Source of the DNA: Hyphomicrobium sp.
Lineage (GTDB): Bacteria; Pseudomonadota; Alphaproteobacteria; Rhizobiales; Hyphomicrobiaceae
Direction: 5' to 3'
Assembly: GCA_030148425.1 (NCBI GenBank)
Contig: JASBTM010000003.1
Location: 62,001-126,000, forward strand
DNA length: 64,000 nt
Part shown: piece by piece, positions 19,226-28,350 of the stretch
Layout of the letters: every line of letters starts with the position of its first letter
How positions within the stretch are numbered: position 1 is the first letter of the stretch
Notes under the pieces: generated by a model
Told to the model about the DNA's origin: nothing
Databases searched by the model: none
What the model saw: only the letters and a program-made list of their open reading frames with translations
Position numbers and translations under genes: made by a program

Positions 19226-19589
19226 TTCCTACCGCTCTTCAATTCAAGCCTCGATCAACGCAAAATGCCAAACCGGTTTGATTGTGGAGCTGCCGAGTTC
19301 GGTCCTTTGGCGTTGGTAAACCTGAGCAACCAATCTTGACCACAAACCCAACCGCTGCAACTTGCGTAATCATCCGGCGAACTGAAGATCAAGTAGGCCG
19401 CCGGTGCCGAAAGTCCGTGCACTCCAGGGGCGATCTTTCGCGTATCGCGAAGAAGTTGTCTCCGGTCTCTCTGGCGTGCCCGAAATTCCTGAACTAACAT
19501 TACCCCCAGGAAACTCCGTGTAGAGGTTTGGGTGGATCGATCGCCACCACCGCCTCGTCACGGCGCGGCAATCGGAGGAGTAAGCACAC
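19226..19589. promoter_or_regulatory. Divergent promoter region modE / polyamine ABC importer
   Basis: This 364-base region between divergent genes contains no believable ORF. It includes the perfect 12-bp palindrome CAAACCGGTTTG (19269-19280), about 45 bases upstream of modE, which may be an operator. I could not recognise reliable -35/-10 boxes. Confidence 0.4.
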
Positions 19590-20744
19590 ATGACGCCCAC
19601 TCGGAAGACACTTGTAGCATCGACCGCGCTTCTTTTGATGGGCAGCTTCGCTGCTTGGGCCGAGCCCTTGACCTCGGTGGGGCCGGGAGAAGGCGAAGTC
19701 GATATCGTGGCCTGGCCCGGATACATCGAGCGGGGCGAATCCGATAAAAATTATGACTGGGTGACGAGCTTCGAGAAAGAGACGAGCTGCAAGGTCAACG
19801 TCAAGACGGCGGCGACGTCCGACGAAATGGTGACCCTGATGAACCAGGGCGGCTTCGATCTCGTGACCGCGTCTGGCGACGCTTCCCTCCGCCTCGTCGC
19901 CGGCAAGAAAGTTCAGCCGATCAACGTCGCTCTCATTCCAAGCTGGAAGACGATCGACCCTCGCCTTCAGGACGCGCCATGGCACACAGTGGACGGCGTG
20001 CATTACGGCGTTCCCTATCAGTGGGGTCCGAACGTTCTCGCGTACAACACGTCGATTTTCAAAGATGCGCCGAAAAGCTGGTCGGTCGTATTCGAAGAGC
20101 AGACGCTTTCCGACGGCAAGAGCAACAAAGGCCGCGTGCAGGCTTATGATGGTCCGATCTATATTGCGGACGCCGCGCTCTACCTCAGCAAGAAGAAGCC
20201 TGAGCTTGGCATCAAAAATCCTTATGAGCTGAATAAAGAGCAGTACGATGCGGTGATCGCTCTTCTGCAGTCGCAGCGTGCTTTGATCGGCCGCTACTGG
20301 CACGACGCCACGGTGCAGGTCGATGACTTCAAGAACGAAGGCGTCGTTGCGTCCTCGTCGTGGCCTTATCAGGTGAACCTGCTCCAAGCAGACAAGAAGC
20401 CGATCGCTTCCACCATTCCGGAAGAAGGTGCGACGGGCTGGGCTGATACCACTATGCTGCACGTAAACGCCAAGCATCCGAACTGCGCCTATAAGTGGAT
20501 GGAGCACTCGCTCAATCCGAAGCTACAGGGCGATCTCGCGTCGTGGTTCGGCTCGGTGCCGACGGTTCCGGCCGCGTGCAAGGGCAATGCGCTGCTGACC
20601 GATACGGGCTGCGCGACGAACGGCTACGAAAACTTCGAGAAGATCTGGTTCTGGCGCACGCCGACGGCCAAGTGCGAAAAGGAAAGCTCTTGCGTTCCCT
20701 ATTCGCAGTGGGCGAAAGACTACATCGCAATTCTCGGCAAGTAA
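19590..20744 (+). CDS. ABC transporter substrate-binding protein, spermidine/putrescine (PotD/PotF) type
   Basis: Periplasmic binding protein of a four-gene polyamine-type importer. The 384-residue precursor has a signal peptide cut after SFAAWA and the SBP_bac_8 fold (YIERGESDKNYDWVTSFEKETSCK, VPYQWGPNVLAYNT). Six cysteines remain in the mature protein, four of them in the last 60 residues (ACKGN, GCATN, AKCEKESSC), suggesting disulfides that ordinary PotD/PotF proteins lack. The ligand could be a polyamine, another cationic amine or an amino alcohol. It is followed by a hairpin and then the ATPase and permease genes. Confidence 0.82.
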   Translation: MTPTRKTLVASTALLLMGSFAAWAEPLTSVGPGEGEVDIVAWPGYIERGESDKNYDWVTSFEKETSCKVNVKTAATSDEMVTLMNQGGFDLVTASGDASLRLVAGKKVQPINVALIPSWKTIDPRLQDAPWHTVDGVHYGVPYQWGPNVLAYNTSIFKDAPKSWSVVFEEQTLSDGKSNKGRVQAYDGPIYIADAALYLSKKKPELGIKNPYELNKEQYDAVIALLQSQRALIGRYWHDATVQVDDFKNEGVVASSSWPYQVNLLQADKKPIASTIPEEGATGWADTTMLHVNAKHPNCAYKWMEHSLNPKLQGDLASWFGSVPTVPAACKGNALLTDTGCATNGYENFEKIWFWRTPTAKCEKESSCVPYSQWAKDYIAILGK

Positions 20745-20757
20745 TCGTTACATCTTC

Positions 20758-20785
20758 TGCGGTCGGCCATTTGCGGCCGGCCGCA
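20758..20785 (+). repeat. Intercistronic hairpin after the binding-protein gene
   Basis: TGCGGTCGGCC and GGCCGGCCGCA can pair over 11 bp with one G-T wobble and a 6-base loop. It sits between the binding-protein gene and the ATPase gene. Hairpins here commonly stabilise the upstream mRNA or attenuate the downstream genes so that binding protein is in excess. Confidence 0.55.
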
Positions 20786-20802
20786 ACCACTAGAAGAGTT
20801 TC

Positions 20803-21813
20803 ATGTCTCCAGCAGTCCGCTTTCAGAACGTATCACGCCACTTCGGCTCCGTTCGCGCCGTAGATGGCGTTTCCCTCGATATCGAGCCGGGAGAGTTTTT
20901 CGCGCTCCTTGGTCCTTCCGGCTCCGGCAAGACGACGTGCCTGCGCCTGATCGCAGGCTTTGAGCAGCCAGACGAAGGCCACATCGAGATTTTCGGCGAA
21001 ACCGTCGAAGGCGTTCCGCCTTATCGGCGAAACGTCAATACTGTCTTCCAGGACTACGCGCTCTTTCCGCATATGACGGTCGGCGAGAACGTTGCGTATG
21101 GACTGATGATCAAGGGCGTTGAAAAGTCCGTGCGCGAGGCGAAAGCCAAGGATGCGCTCGCGATGGTGAAGCTCGGCGGATACGAAGGCCGCCGTACGGC
21201 GCAACTTTCCGGCGGTCAGCGCCAACGCGTCGCGCTTGCTCGCGCGCTCGTCAATGGCCCCAAGGTTTTGCTGCTCGACGAGCCGCTCGGCGCGCTCGAT
21301 CTCAAGCTGCGCGAGCAAATGCAGGAAGAATTGAAATCGCTACAGACCAGCCTCGGCATCACGTTCGTCTTCGTGACGCACGATCAGGGCGAGGCGCTGT
21401 CGATGGCAAATCGCGTGGCGATCTTCAGCGACGGAAAGATCGTTCAGGTCGGGACGCCGACCGATGTCTACGAGCGTCCGGCATCGCGGTTCGTCGCGGA
21501 TTTCGTCGGCTCATCGAACGTGTTGCCGCCGGAGTTCGCGGCATCTCATAGCGGCACGCCGTCGTGGACCAGCCTTCGGCCCGAGCGGATCGAGGTTGTT
21601 TCCGACGGCGCAGCCATACCGTCCGGCTATGCTTCGGTTAAAGGCCTCATCAGCGTCATTAGTTATCAAGGCGCAGTGACGCGCATCACGGTGGTGACGG
21701 AGAAATTGCCGCTCATCGCGTCGATCCCGGCGACGACATCGCTGCGGAAAGGCGATCACGTCACGCTCGCTTGGCCGAAGGCCGCGATGGTCGCCATGGG
21801 AGAAAGCGCGTGA
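20803..21813 (+). CDS. ABC transporter ATPase, PotA/PotG type
   Basis: ATP-binding subunit with Walker A GPSGSGKTTC, signature LSGGQRQRVALARALV, Walker B VLLLDEPLGALD and the switch histidine in FVTHDQGEA. From about residue 240 there is a TOBE_2 domain (LRPERIEV ... GYASVKGLISVISYQG). At 336 residues it is slightly shorter than PotA (378). The stop overlaps the next permease start as GTGA. Confidence 0.9.
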   Translation: MSPAVRFQNVSRHFGSVRAVDGVSLDIEPGEFFALLGPSGSGKTTCLRLIAGFEQPDEGHIEIFGETVEGVPPYRRNVNTVFQDYALFPHMTVGENVAYGLMIKGVEKSVREAKAKDALAMVKLGGYEGRRTAQLSGGQRQRVALARALVNGPKVLLLDEPLGALDLKLREQMQEELKSLQTSLGITFVFVTHDQGEALSMANRVAIFSDGKIVQVGTPTDVYERPASRFVADFVGSSNVLPPEFAASHSGTPSWTSLRPERIEVVSDGAAIPSGYASVKGLISVISYQGAVTRITVVTEKLPLIASIPATTSLRKGDHVTLAWPKAAMVAMGESA

Positions 21814-22748
21814 CGGCGATGGCGGCTGAAAAACCGCGAGGCATCGCGGGCACGATATCGGATGTTTTCTTTACGCGGCCGCAGCTATTGACCTTGCTAC
21901 TGCTGCTGCCGCCGCTTCTCTGGATCGGCGTCGTCTACGTCGGATCTCTGTTCGCGCTGCTGCTGCAAAGCTTCTATTCGCTCGACGATTTTTCGGGCGT
22001 CGTCGTCCATGAATTCACGCTCGCGACCTATTCGCAGCTGTTCGAGGGCTCGAACGTCCAGATCATTCTTCGCACTGTGACAATGGCCGCGCTTGTGACC
22101 GTCGCGAGTGCGATCATTGCGTTTCCGATTGCCTACTATGCGGCGCGTTATGCGCGCGGCTGGATGAAAGCGCTTTTCTATCTCGCCGTGATGATGCCGC
22201 TGTGGTCGAGCTATCTCGTCAAGGTCTATGCCTGGAAGCTGATCCTCGCGAAGGAAGGCGTCATTACTTGGTTTGCGAACGCGCTGCATCTGGGATGGCT
22301 ACTCGACGGCATTCTGGCGTTGCCGATCATCGGCGGACCGTCGCTTTCGTTCAGTTATCTCGGAACGTTTCTCGTCTTCGTCTACATCTGGTTGCCGTAC
22401 ATGATCCTTCCGACCCAGGCGGCGCTGGAACGCGTTCCGACTAACTTCATTGAGGCTTCGGCCGATCTTGGCGCGGATCCGGGGCAGACGTTCCGCACGG
22501 TGATTTTTCCGTTGGCGCTGCCGGGCATTGTCGCAGGCTCGATCTTCACGTTTTCGCTGACGCTCGGCGATTACATCATTCCGCAGATCGTCGGGAATTC
22601 GCGCCTGATGATCGGGCAGGCCGTGTATACGCTGCAGGGCACCGCCGGCAATATTCCGTTGGCTGCCGCCTTCACCGTCGTGCCGATGGTGATCATGGGC
22701 TTCTATCTCTGGATGGCGAAACGCATGGGGGCCTTCGATGTCCTCTAA
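21810..22748 (+). CDS. ABC transporter permease, PotB/PotH type
   Basis: Inner-membrane subunit with about six membrane segments and the EAA-loop ([27 protein letters not shown]). I chose GTG 21810, which overlaps the ATPase stop and has GGGAGAA just upstream, giving 312 residues; ATG 21819 is the alternative. The track start at 21771 lies within the ATPase gene. Its 3' end overlaps the second permease by 11 bases. Confidence 0.9.
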   Translation: MTAMAAEKPRGIAGTISDVFFTRPQLLTLLLLLPPLLWIGVVYVGSLFALLLQSFYSLDDFSGVVVHEFTLATYSQLFEGSNVQIILRTVTMAALVTVASAIIAFPIAYYAARYARGWMKALFYLAVMMPLWSSYLVKVYAWKLILAKEGVITWFANALHLGWLLDGILALPIIGGPSLSFSYLGTFLVFVYIWLPYMILPTQAALERVPTNFIEASADLGADPGQTFRTVIFPLALPGIVAGSIFTFSLTLGDYIIPQIVGNSRLMIGQAVYTLQGTAGNIPLAAAFTVVPMVIMGFYLWMAKRMGAFDVL

Positions 22749-23556
22749 GGGCAAGACGGTTTCTCCGCTCGGTCTGAGGATCTCGGCGATCGGGGGGCTT
22801 TTATTCCTGCATCTGCCGCTCTTCTTCATTTTCCTTTACGCGTTCACGACTGAGGAAAAGAGCTTCGAGTTTCCGCCGCCGGGCCTCACGACGAAATGGT
22901 TCGGTGTGGCGTGGAACTCGCGGCCCGATATCTGGCCACCGCTTTATCTGTCGCTGCAAGTTGCGGCGATCGCGACGATCCTGGCGCTGATCTTCGGAAC
23001 GCTTGCGGCGGCTGCGCTGTCGCGGACGAAGTTCTTCGGGCGCGAGTCGATCTCGTTGCTATTCGTGCTGCCGATTGCGCTGCCGGGTATCATCACGGGC
23101 ATCGCGCTGCGGTCGGCGTTCGATATCATGAGCATTCCGTTCTCGGTCTGGACGATCATTCTCGGGCACGCGACGTTCTGCATCGTCGTCGTTTACAACA
23201 ATGCGGTTGCGCGGTTCCGACGGCTTTCCGGCAATCTTGTCGAAGCGTCGATGGATCTCGGCGCTGACGGCTTCCAGACGTTCCGCCACGTGATCCTGCC
23301 GCAAATCGGGACGGCTCTGCTGGCGGGCGGCATGCTGGCATTCGCGCTGTCGTTCGACGAAGTGATCGTCACGACCTTCACCGCCGGACAGCAGACGACG
23401 CTGCCGATCTGGATGCTATCCGAGTTGATCCGGCCACGGCAGCGGCCTGTGACGAACGTCGTCGCCGTTTTCGTATTTCTCGTGACGCTACTGCCCATTC
23501 TCGCGGCCTACTACCTGACGCGGGAAGGAGAACATACCGGCGGTTCCTCAAAGTAA
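22738..23556 (+). CDS. ABC transporter permease, PotC/PotI type
   Basis: Second membrane subunit, 272 residues, with an EAA-loop ([25 protein letters not shown]) and PotC-like N-terminal topology. It overlaps the preceding permease gene by 11 bases. The aldehyde dehydrogenase gene starts 30 bases after the stop with its own strong ribosome site, so import and oxidation of the substrate are probably cotranscribed. Confidence 0.9.
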   Translation: MSSKGKTVSPLGLRISAIGGLLFLHLPLFFIFLYAFTTEEKSFEFPPPGLTTKWFGVAWNSRPDIWPPLYLSLQVAAIATILALIFGTLAAAALSRTKFFGRESISLLFVLPIALPGIITGIALRSAFDIMSIPFSVWTIILGHATFCIVVVYNNAVARFRRLSGNLVEASMDLGADGFQTFRHVILPQIGTALLAGGMLAFALSFDEVIVTTFTAGQQTTLPIWMLSELIRPRQRPVTNVVAVFVFLVTLLPILAAYYLTREGEHTGGSSK

Positions 23557-23586
23557 CGGGGCGCCGGAAGATCATTGGAGGAAGCC

Positions 23587-25014
23587 ATGCTTGAAACCAA
23601 CATGCTGATCGGTTCCGACTTCGTTGCGGGAACGGATGCGCCTGAGCCGATCGTCAATCCGAAAACGGAAGAGGTCATTACCAATCTTCCCGATGCGTCG
23701 GTCGCGCAGGTCGATGCCGCCGTCACGGCCGCCGAGAAGGCGTTCAAGACTTGGTCGCAGACGACGCCCGGTGAGCGCTCGGCGCTGCTGTTGAAGCTCG
23801 CTGATGCGATTGAAAAAGACGGCGAAGCATTCGCAGCGCTTGAGGCGCTCAACACCGGCAAGCCGCGCATTCGCGTGCTTCAGGATGAAATACCCGGCGT
23901 TGTCGATTGCTTCCGTTATTTCGCTGCTGCCGTGCGCAACATGCATGGTCCTGTTGCAGGAGAATATCTTGCGGGCCACACGTCGATGATCCGCCGCGAT
24001 CCGGTCGGAGTCGTTGGTTCGATTGCGCCCTGGAATTATCCGCTGATGATGGCCGCATGGAAGCTCGGGCCTGCGCTTGCAGGCGGCAACACCATCGTGC
24101 TCAAGCCATCCGAACAAACTCCGCTGACGCTTCTGAAGCTTGGCAAGATTATCGCCGATATCTTCCCTGAAGGTGTCGTCAACATCGTCGTCGGCAAAGG
24201 CGCGACGACGGGCTCCGCGCTGATCAATCACCCGAAAGTTTCGATGGTCTCGCTGACGGGCAGCATCGGTACGGGCCAGAAGGTTTTGCAGGCAGCAGTC
24301 TCGACGATCAAGCGCACGCACCTCGAGCTTGGCGGCAAAGCACCGGTTATCGTTTTCGACGATGCGGATATTGCCTCCGTCGTCGAAGGCGTGAAAGTTT
24401 TCGGTTACTACAACGCTGGGCAGGACTGCACGGCCGCATGCCGCATCTACGCAGGCAAGAAGATCTATGACAATCTCGTCGCCGATCTCGCGAGCGCTGT
24501 CAGCAGTCTCAAATTCAACCAGGCGAATGACGACGAAAACGATCTCGGCCCGCTCATCTCGTCAGCGCAAAAGGGCCGCGTGCAGGGCTTCGTCGAGCGC
24601 GCGTCTCAGCTCAACCACATCAACGTAGCGGCGGGCGGCAAGGCTCCGACAGGCAAGGGCTTCTTCTTCGAGCCGACGGTTCTTGCTGGTGCGACGCAAG
24701 AAGACGAGATCGTGCGCAAGGAAGTGTTCGGTCCGGTTGTTTCCGTTACGCCGTTCGATGACGCCGATGAGGCGATTGCCTGGGCGAACGACAGCGACTA
24801 CGGCCTCGCGTCGTCGGTGTGGACGTCGGACATCGGCAGGGGCATGAAGGTCGCGTCGCGCCTGCAGTACGGCTGTACGTGGGTCAACACGCATTTCATG
24901 CTCGTCAGCGAGATGCCGCACGGCGGCTTCAAAATGTCGGGCTACGGCAAAGATCTCTCGATGTATGCGCTCGAGGATTATACCGTGCCGCGTCACGTAA
25001 TGGTGAAGCTCTAA
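23587..25014 (+). CDS. NAD-dependent aldehyde dehydrogenase, aminobutyraldehyde/betaine-aldehyde type
   Basis: Oxidises an aldehyde to the acid. The 475-residue protein has the proton-accepting glutamate in [10 protein letters not shown] and the catalytic cysteine in [11 protein letters not shown], so it is a hydrolytic, not CoA-acylating, dehydrogenase. The sequence is closest in style to gamma-aminobutyraldehyde dehydrogenases (PatD). ATG 23587 with GGAGGAA upstream was chosen over the TTG at 23575. Genetic linkage to a polyamine-type importer supports an amino-aldehyde substrate, but short aliphatic aldehydes made elsewhere in the island are possible. Confidence 0.87.
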   Translation: MLETNMLIGSDFVAGTDAPEPIVNPKTEEVITNLPDASVAQVDAAVTAAEKAFKTWSQTTPGERSALLLKLADAIEKDGEAFAALEALNTGKPRIRVLQDEIPGVVDCFRYFAAAVRNMHGPVAGEYLAGHTSMIRRDPVGVVGSIAPWNYPLMMAAWKLGPALAGGNTIVLKPSEQTPLTLLKLGKIIADIFPEGVVNIVVGKGATTGSALINHPKVSMVSLTGSIGTGQKVLQAAVSTIKRTHLELGGKAPVIVFDDADIASVVEGVKVFGYYNAGQDCTAACRIYAGKKIYDNLVADLASAVSSLKFNQANDDENDLGPLISSAQKGRVQGFVERASQLNHINVAAGGKAPTGKGFFFEPTVLAGATQEDEIVRKEVFGPVVSVTPFDDADEAIAWANDSDYGLASSVWTSDIGRGMKVASRLQYGCTWVNTHFMLVSEMPHGGFKMSGYGKDLSMYALEDYTVPRHVMVKL

Positions 25015-25028
25015 AGCTCACATCTCGC

Positions 25029-25049
25029 GGGCAGCACAGCGTGCTGCCC
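25029..25049 (+). terminator. Hairpin after aldehyde dehydrogenase gene
   Basis: GGGCAGCAC-AGC-GTGCTGCCC is a perfect 9-bp stem with a three-base loop, 14 bases after the stop. There is no U-run after it, so it may be a partial or Rho-assisted terminator ahead of the kinase gene. Confidence 0.5.
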
Positions 25050-25175
25050 TGTCAACTGCGGTGGCGGCGGGGTCAAGTCAGCTTTGCCGCTGCTTCGTAG
25101 GCTGCTCCGAAAGGATCGAGGTGGGCGTGCATATGGACGCCTGCCACGGGAGCGCATACGGGATTTCAAACGATA

Positions 25176-26240
25176 ATGACCGTCACGGCCGAACTCACGC
25201 ACGATGAGCTATTAGAACGCCTGCAAGCTCTGGCCGAGCGTGCAATCAAGCGTTTCGGCCTTCCCGGCGACGCTTCCGTCAAGCTCATCAATGTTTCCGA
25301 GAACGCTACGTATCGGGTCGACAACGGCTCGGGGCAGAAATGGGCGCTTCGCGTGCACCGCGAAGGATATCACTCGCGAACCGCAATCGCCTCTGAACTC
25401 GCGTGGCTTTCGGCTCTGCGCGAGGATGGAGTCGCGACCCCAACGGCTGTGCGGGGTCTCGACGGCGAATACATCCAGACCGTCGCCGGAGAGGGTTTGC
25501 CCAATCCCCGAAATGTCGTTCTGTTCGAGTGGGAGAACGGCGCCGAGCCTGAGCGTACCGACGTTGCGGGCTTCGAGCTTCTCGGCGAAACGGCGGCGCG
25601 GATGCACGCGCATGTTCGCAAATGGCGGCGGCCGCCGTGGTTCGAGAGGCATTCCTGGAATTTCGAAACGAGTCTCGGCGATCGTCCTCACTGGGGCTAT
25701 TGGAAAAACGGGATGGGGATGACCGCAGAAGCTATGGAGGCTTTTTCGGAAACCGTCGCGCTGATCAAGAATCGTCTCGAAGCATTCGGCAAATCACCCG
25801 ATCGTTTCAACCTCGTGCACGGCGACATGCGCCTCGCAAACCTGCTGATGGATGGCAGCAAAGTGAAGGTGATCGATTTCGACGACTGCGGCTTTTCCTG
25901 GCTGCTTTACGATTGCGCGACAACCGTCTCTTTCTTCGAGCATACGCCTGAGGTTCCGGAACTTCTCAACGCGTGGGTCCGGGGATATCGACGCATCGGA
26001 ACGCTTAGCCCGGAGGAGGAAAGCGAGATCGCGACCTTCGTGATGTTGCGCCGCCTGCTTCTCGTGGCGTGGATTGGATCGCACTCGGAGACCGAGCTCG
26101 CCCAGTCGATGGGTATTTCCTATACACAGGAATCGATACCGCTCTGCGAAACCTATCTCTCACTTTACGGTGGGGCGGGCAGGGTGACGGCTTCTCCTGC
26201 GGAGCCGAAAAAAGGCATCCTAAGCCGCCTCTTCGGCTGA
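25176..26240 (+). CDS. APH-family small-molecule kinase (aminoglycoside/choline/amino-alcohol kinase-like)
   Basis: A 354-residue phosphotransferase of the APH fold, with the catalytic loop LVHGDMRLANLLMDG and metal-binding VIDFDDCGFSWLLYD. The family phosphorylates hydroxyls of choline, ethanolamine, homoserine and amino alcohols; in RMM-type loci of Mycobacterium such a kinase acts on (S)-1-amino-2-propanol. Here it shares the island with a class-III PLP enzyme of phospho-lyase type, an SDR and an APC permease, which favours an amino-alcohol kinase role (inference). An antibiotic-modifying role is not supported by the context. Confidence 0.72.
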   Translation: MTVTAELTHDELLERLQALAERAIKRFGLPGDASVKLINVSENATYRVDNGSGQKWALRVHREGYHSRTAIASELAWLSALREDGVATPTAVRGLDGEYIQTVAGEGLPNPRNVVLFEWENGAEPERTDVAGFELLGETAARMHAHVRKWRRPPWFERHSWNFETSLGDRPHWGYWKNGMGMTAEAMEAFSETVALIKNRLEAFGKSPDRFNLVHGDMRLANLLMDGSKVKVIDFDDCGFSWLLYDCATTVSFFEHTPEVPELLNAWVRGYRRIGTLSPEEESEIATFVMLRRLLLVAWIGSHSETELAQSMGISYTQESIPLCETYLSLYGGAGRVTASPAEPKKGILSRLFG

Positions 26241-26369
26241 TTGCTGCAGTGCAATTGTGCAATTTCAGTATTTGAATGCCGAATAATTCAGCGTGCACAA
26301 GAGTTGACCCATCGAGCGCTTCTGATAGCCTTTTTCTTCTGAATATTGGCACTCGCTCATCAGGAAACG

Positions 26370-27449
26370 ATGGGAGTCGGCAGCATCGAAACCGTGGCGG
26401 CAAGCGCCGGTCGGGTGGTTGGCAAAGAAGCCGATCCGTCGGTTCTTGCGTCCGCCGCGACGGGTATCGTTAAATTCATCGAGCGCCAGCGCGGTGATGT
26501 CGACCGGATTTTTGGCAACGCGGGCATCTCACCGGAAATGGCGGGCTCGCCCACGCTTCAGCTGAGTCTCACCTCCTATTGCCGGTTGTTCGAGGAAAGC
26601 GCGCGCATCACGCGCAACGATAACTTTGGTCTCTGGTTTGGCCATGCTTTCGATCCGCGCGACCTCGGCCTATGGGGTTACGCCGCGCTCTCAGCACCGA
26701 CGCTGGGCGTGGCGCTTGAGACCCTCGTCGATCTCTTTCCATTGCATCAACAGTCGTCGACGATGGCGCTCAAGCTGGCGCCCGATGGGCTGATGCGGCT
26801 GGAATATCGGGTCGACGCGCCGCAAATCGTCGAGCGACGCCAGGATGCGGAGCTATCTCTAGGCATGTTCCTGAATCTCATCCGGGAGGCGATGGGGCAG
26901 AGCTGGGCGCCGGAAGAAGTTCACTTCGAACATCCGAAGCCTGCGCAGTGGCGTGACCATGAACGCGCCTTCGCCGCTCCGGCTTTTTTTGCACAGCCGA
27001 CGAACGCGATCGTCTTCCGTCCGCAGGTATTGAAGCATGTCATGCCGGCGGCCGATCCGCGCCTGATGTCGGCAATGAAGCTTTGTCTTGCACGGTTGTC
27101 TGAGCGTCAGGATGTGCGCTTCAGCATAACCGATCAGGTGCGCAGCGCCGTCAGGGCGCGCCTGCCCGAAGGCTTTCCTGCGATCGAAGGCATTGCTTCG
27201 GAACTCCGGCTTCCTCTCAGCACCCTGCAACGGGAGCTGCATTACGACGGCCTGAACTACAGCACGCTGGTTGAGAATACCCGACGCGACTTGGCGTTAT
27301 CGTATGTTCGCCAGCGCCAGCTTTCGTTTTCCGAGATCGCGTTTCTCGTCGGTTATTCCGAGCTTTCAGCCTTCAGCCGCGCGGTGCGGCGCTGGACGGG
27401 GCTTTCGCCGCGCGCGCTCCGCGCCGAGGTTCTTCGCAACCACGGCTGA
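26370..27449 (+). CDS. AraC-family transcriptional regulator
   Basis: A 359-residue regulator with an N-terminal Arabinose_bd-type ligand domain (SLTSYCRLFEESARITRNDNFGLWFG) and a C-terminal AraC double HTH (LSFSEIAFLVGYSELSAFSRAVRRWTGLSP). It resembles OruR/ArgR-like activators of amino-acid and amine catabolism. ATG 26370 with AGGAAA upstream was chosen over the TTG at 26346. It is the only obvious regulator inside the catabolic island and is the prime candidate for controlling it. Confidence 0.85.
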   Translation: MGVGSIETVAASAGRVVGKEADPSVLASAATGIVKFIERQRGDVDRIFGNAGISPEMAGSPTLQLSLTSYCRLFEESARITRNDNFGLWFGHAFDPRDLGLWGYAALSAPTLGVALETLVDLFPLHQQSSTMALKLAPDGLMRLEYRVDAPQIVERRQDAELSLGMFLNLIREAMGQSWAPEEVHFEHPKPAQWRDHERAFAAPAFFAQPTNAIVFRPQVLKHVMPAADPRLMSAMKLCLARLSERQDVRFSITDQVRSAVRARLPEGFPAIEGIASELRLPLSTLQRELHYDGLNYSTLVENTRRDLALSYVRQRQLSFSEIAFLVGYSELSAFSRAVRRWTGLSPRALRAEVLRNHG

Positions 27450-27473
27450 CGAAGCGCGCGCAGCTTTTATTTT

Positions 27474-28253
27474 TCAAGCTTGAGCTAGAGCGTCCATGCT
27501 TTCTGGCAGGATCTGACCGCCGTCGACGATGATCGTCTGGCCGGTGATATATGCCGCTTCCTTCGATGCGAGAAACAGCGCCGCGTAGCCGATGTCTTCA
27601 ACCGTTCCGAGCTTGTTGAGCGGGATCGAAGCCGCCATTGACTTCTCGTATTCGGGCCCGAGAGCGGCTAGTCCCTCAGTCGCGATGTTGCCGGGAAGGA
27701 CTGCATTGACCGTGATGCCATACTTGGCAAACTCGATGCAGGCCGTGCGCATGAAGCCGAGCTGACCAGCCTTCGTTGCGCCGTAGTGCGCCCAACCTGG
27801 AAAGCCCGTGACCGGCCCCGTGATCGAGGATGTGAGGACGATGCGGCCCTCGCCCGATTTCTTGAGATAGGGGAGGCATGCCTTGATCGGTAGAAATGTG
27901 CCCTTGAGGTTCGTCGTCGTGACGAAATCCCAGTCTTCCGGCGACAGATCTTCGATTTTGGTCTGAGGGAAGATACCGGCGTTGGCGCAAAGGATGTCGA
28001 CGCCGCCGTGGGCGCTCGCCGCGGCCTCGGCGAGGAGCTGCATGTCGCCCATGCTGGTGATGTCAGCGGCAAAACCTTTTGCGGTGCCGCCTGCTTTGCG
28101 GAATTCCTCGGCCGTCGCTTCTGCTTCGTCGAGATGGCGTGAGACGACGAAGACCTTGCCGCCGTTCTTGGCGAAGACGCGCGCAATGCCTTTTCCGATA
28201 CCTTTGCTTGCACCGGTGACGATGACGGACTTGCCTGCGATGGACGTGAGCAT
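27474..28253 (-). CDS. Short-chain dehydrogenase/reductase
   Basis: Classical SDR of 259 residues. It has cofactor motif TGASKGIGKGIA, the NAG motif in LCANAGIFPQ, catalytic Ser in LTSSITGPVTG and the YxxxK motif in HYGATKAGQLGFM. The C-terminus is TGQTIIVDGGQILPES. The annotation 3-oxoacyl-ACP reductase would be a default name; in amino-alcohol loci such SDRs act as 1-amino-2-propanol (aminoacetone) dehydrogenases, which fits these neighbours. The start 28253 gives MLTSIAGKSV and drops 19 non-homologous residues. It follows the permease gene, separated by a terminator. Confidence 0.82.
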   Translation of the reverse strand: MLTSIAGKSVIVTGASKGIGKGIARVFAKNGGKVFVVSRHLDEAEATAEEFRKAGGTAKGFAADITSMGDMQLLAEAAASAHGGVDILCANAGIFPQTKIEDLSPEDWDFVTTTNLKGTFLPIKACLPYLKKSGEGRIVLTSSITGPVTGFPGWAHYGATKAGQLGFMRTACIEFAKYGITVNAVLPGNIATEGLAALGPEYEKSMAASIPLNKLGTVEDIGYAALFLASKEAAYITGQTIIVDGGQILPESMDALAQA

Positions 28254-28291
28254 CGAGGTTGCTCCCTGGTTTATTCGGATTTTCTGATGAA

Positions 28292-28325
28292 AAGGCGGAT
28301 GCCCTTGCAAGCATCCGCCTTACTT
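28292..28325 (-). terminator. Rho-independent terminator of the APC permease gene
   Basis: On the minus strand AAGGCGGATGC-loop-GCATCCGCCTT is an 11-bp stem followed by TTTC. It lies just after the permease stop and before the SDR gene, so the SDR is probably read from its own promoter or by read-through. Confidence 0.82.
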
Positions 28326-28350
28326 TTCCTCTCGTGGTCGAGCGGGATCG

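Noticed and set aside
19500-20507. 335-codon minus-strand ORF opposite the binding-protein gene
   Set aside because: Shadow frame; the plus strand encodes a typical signal-peptide binding protein.
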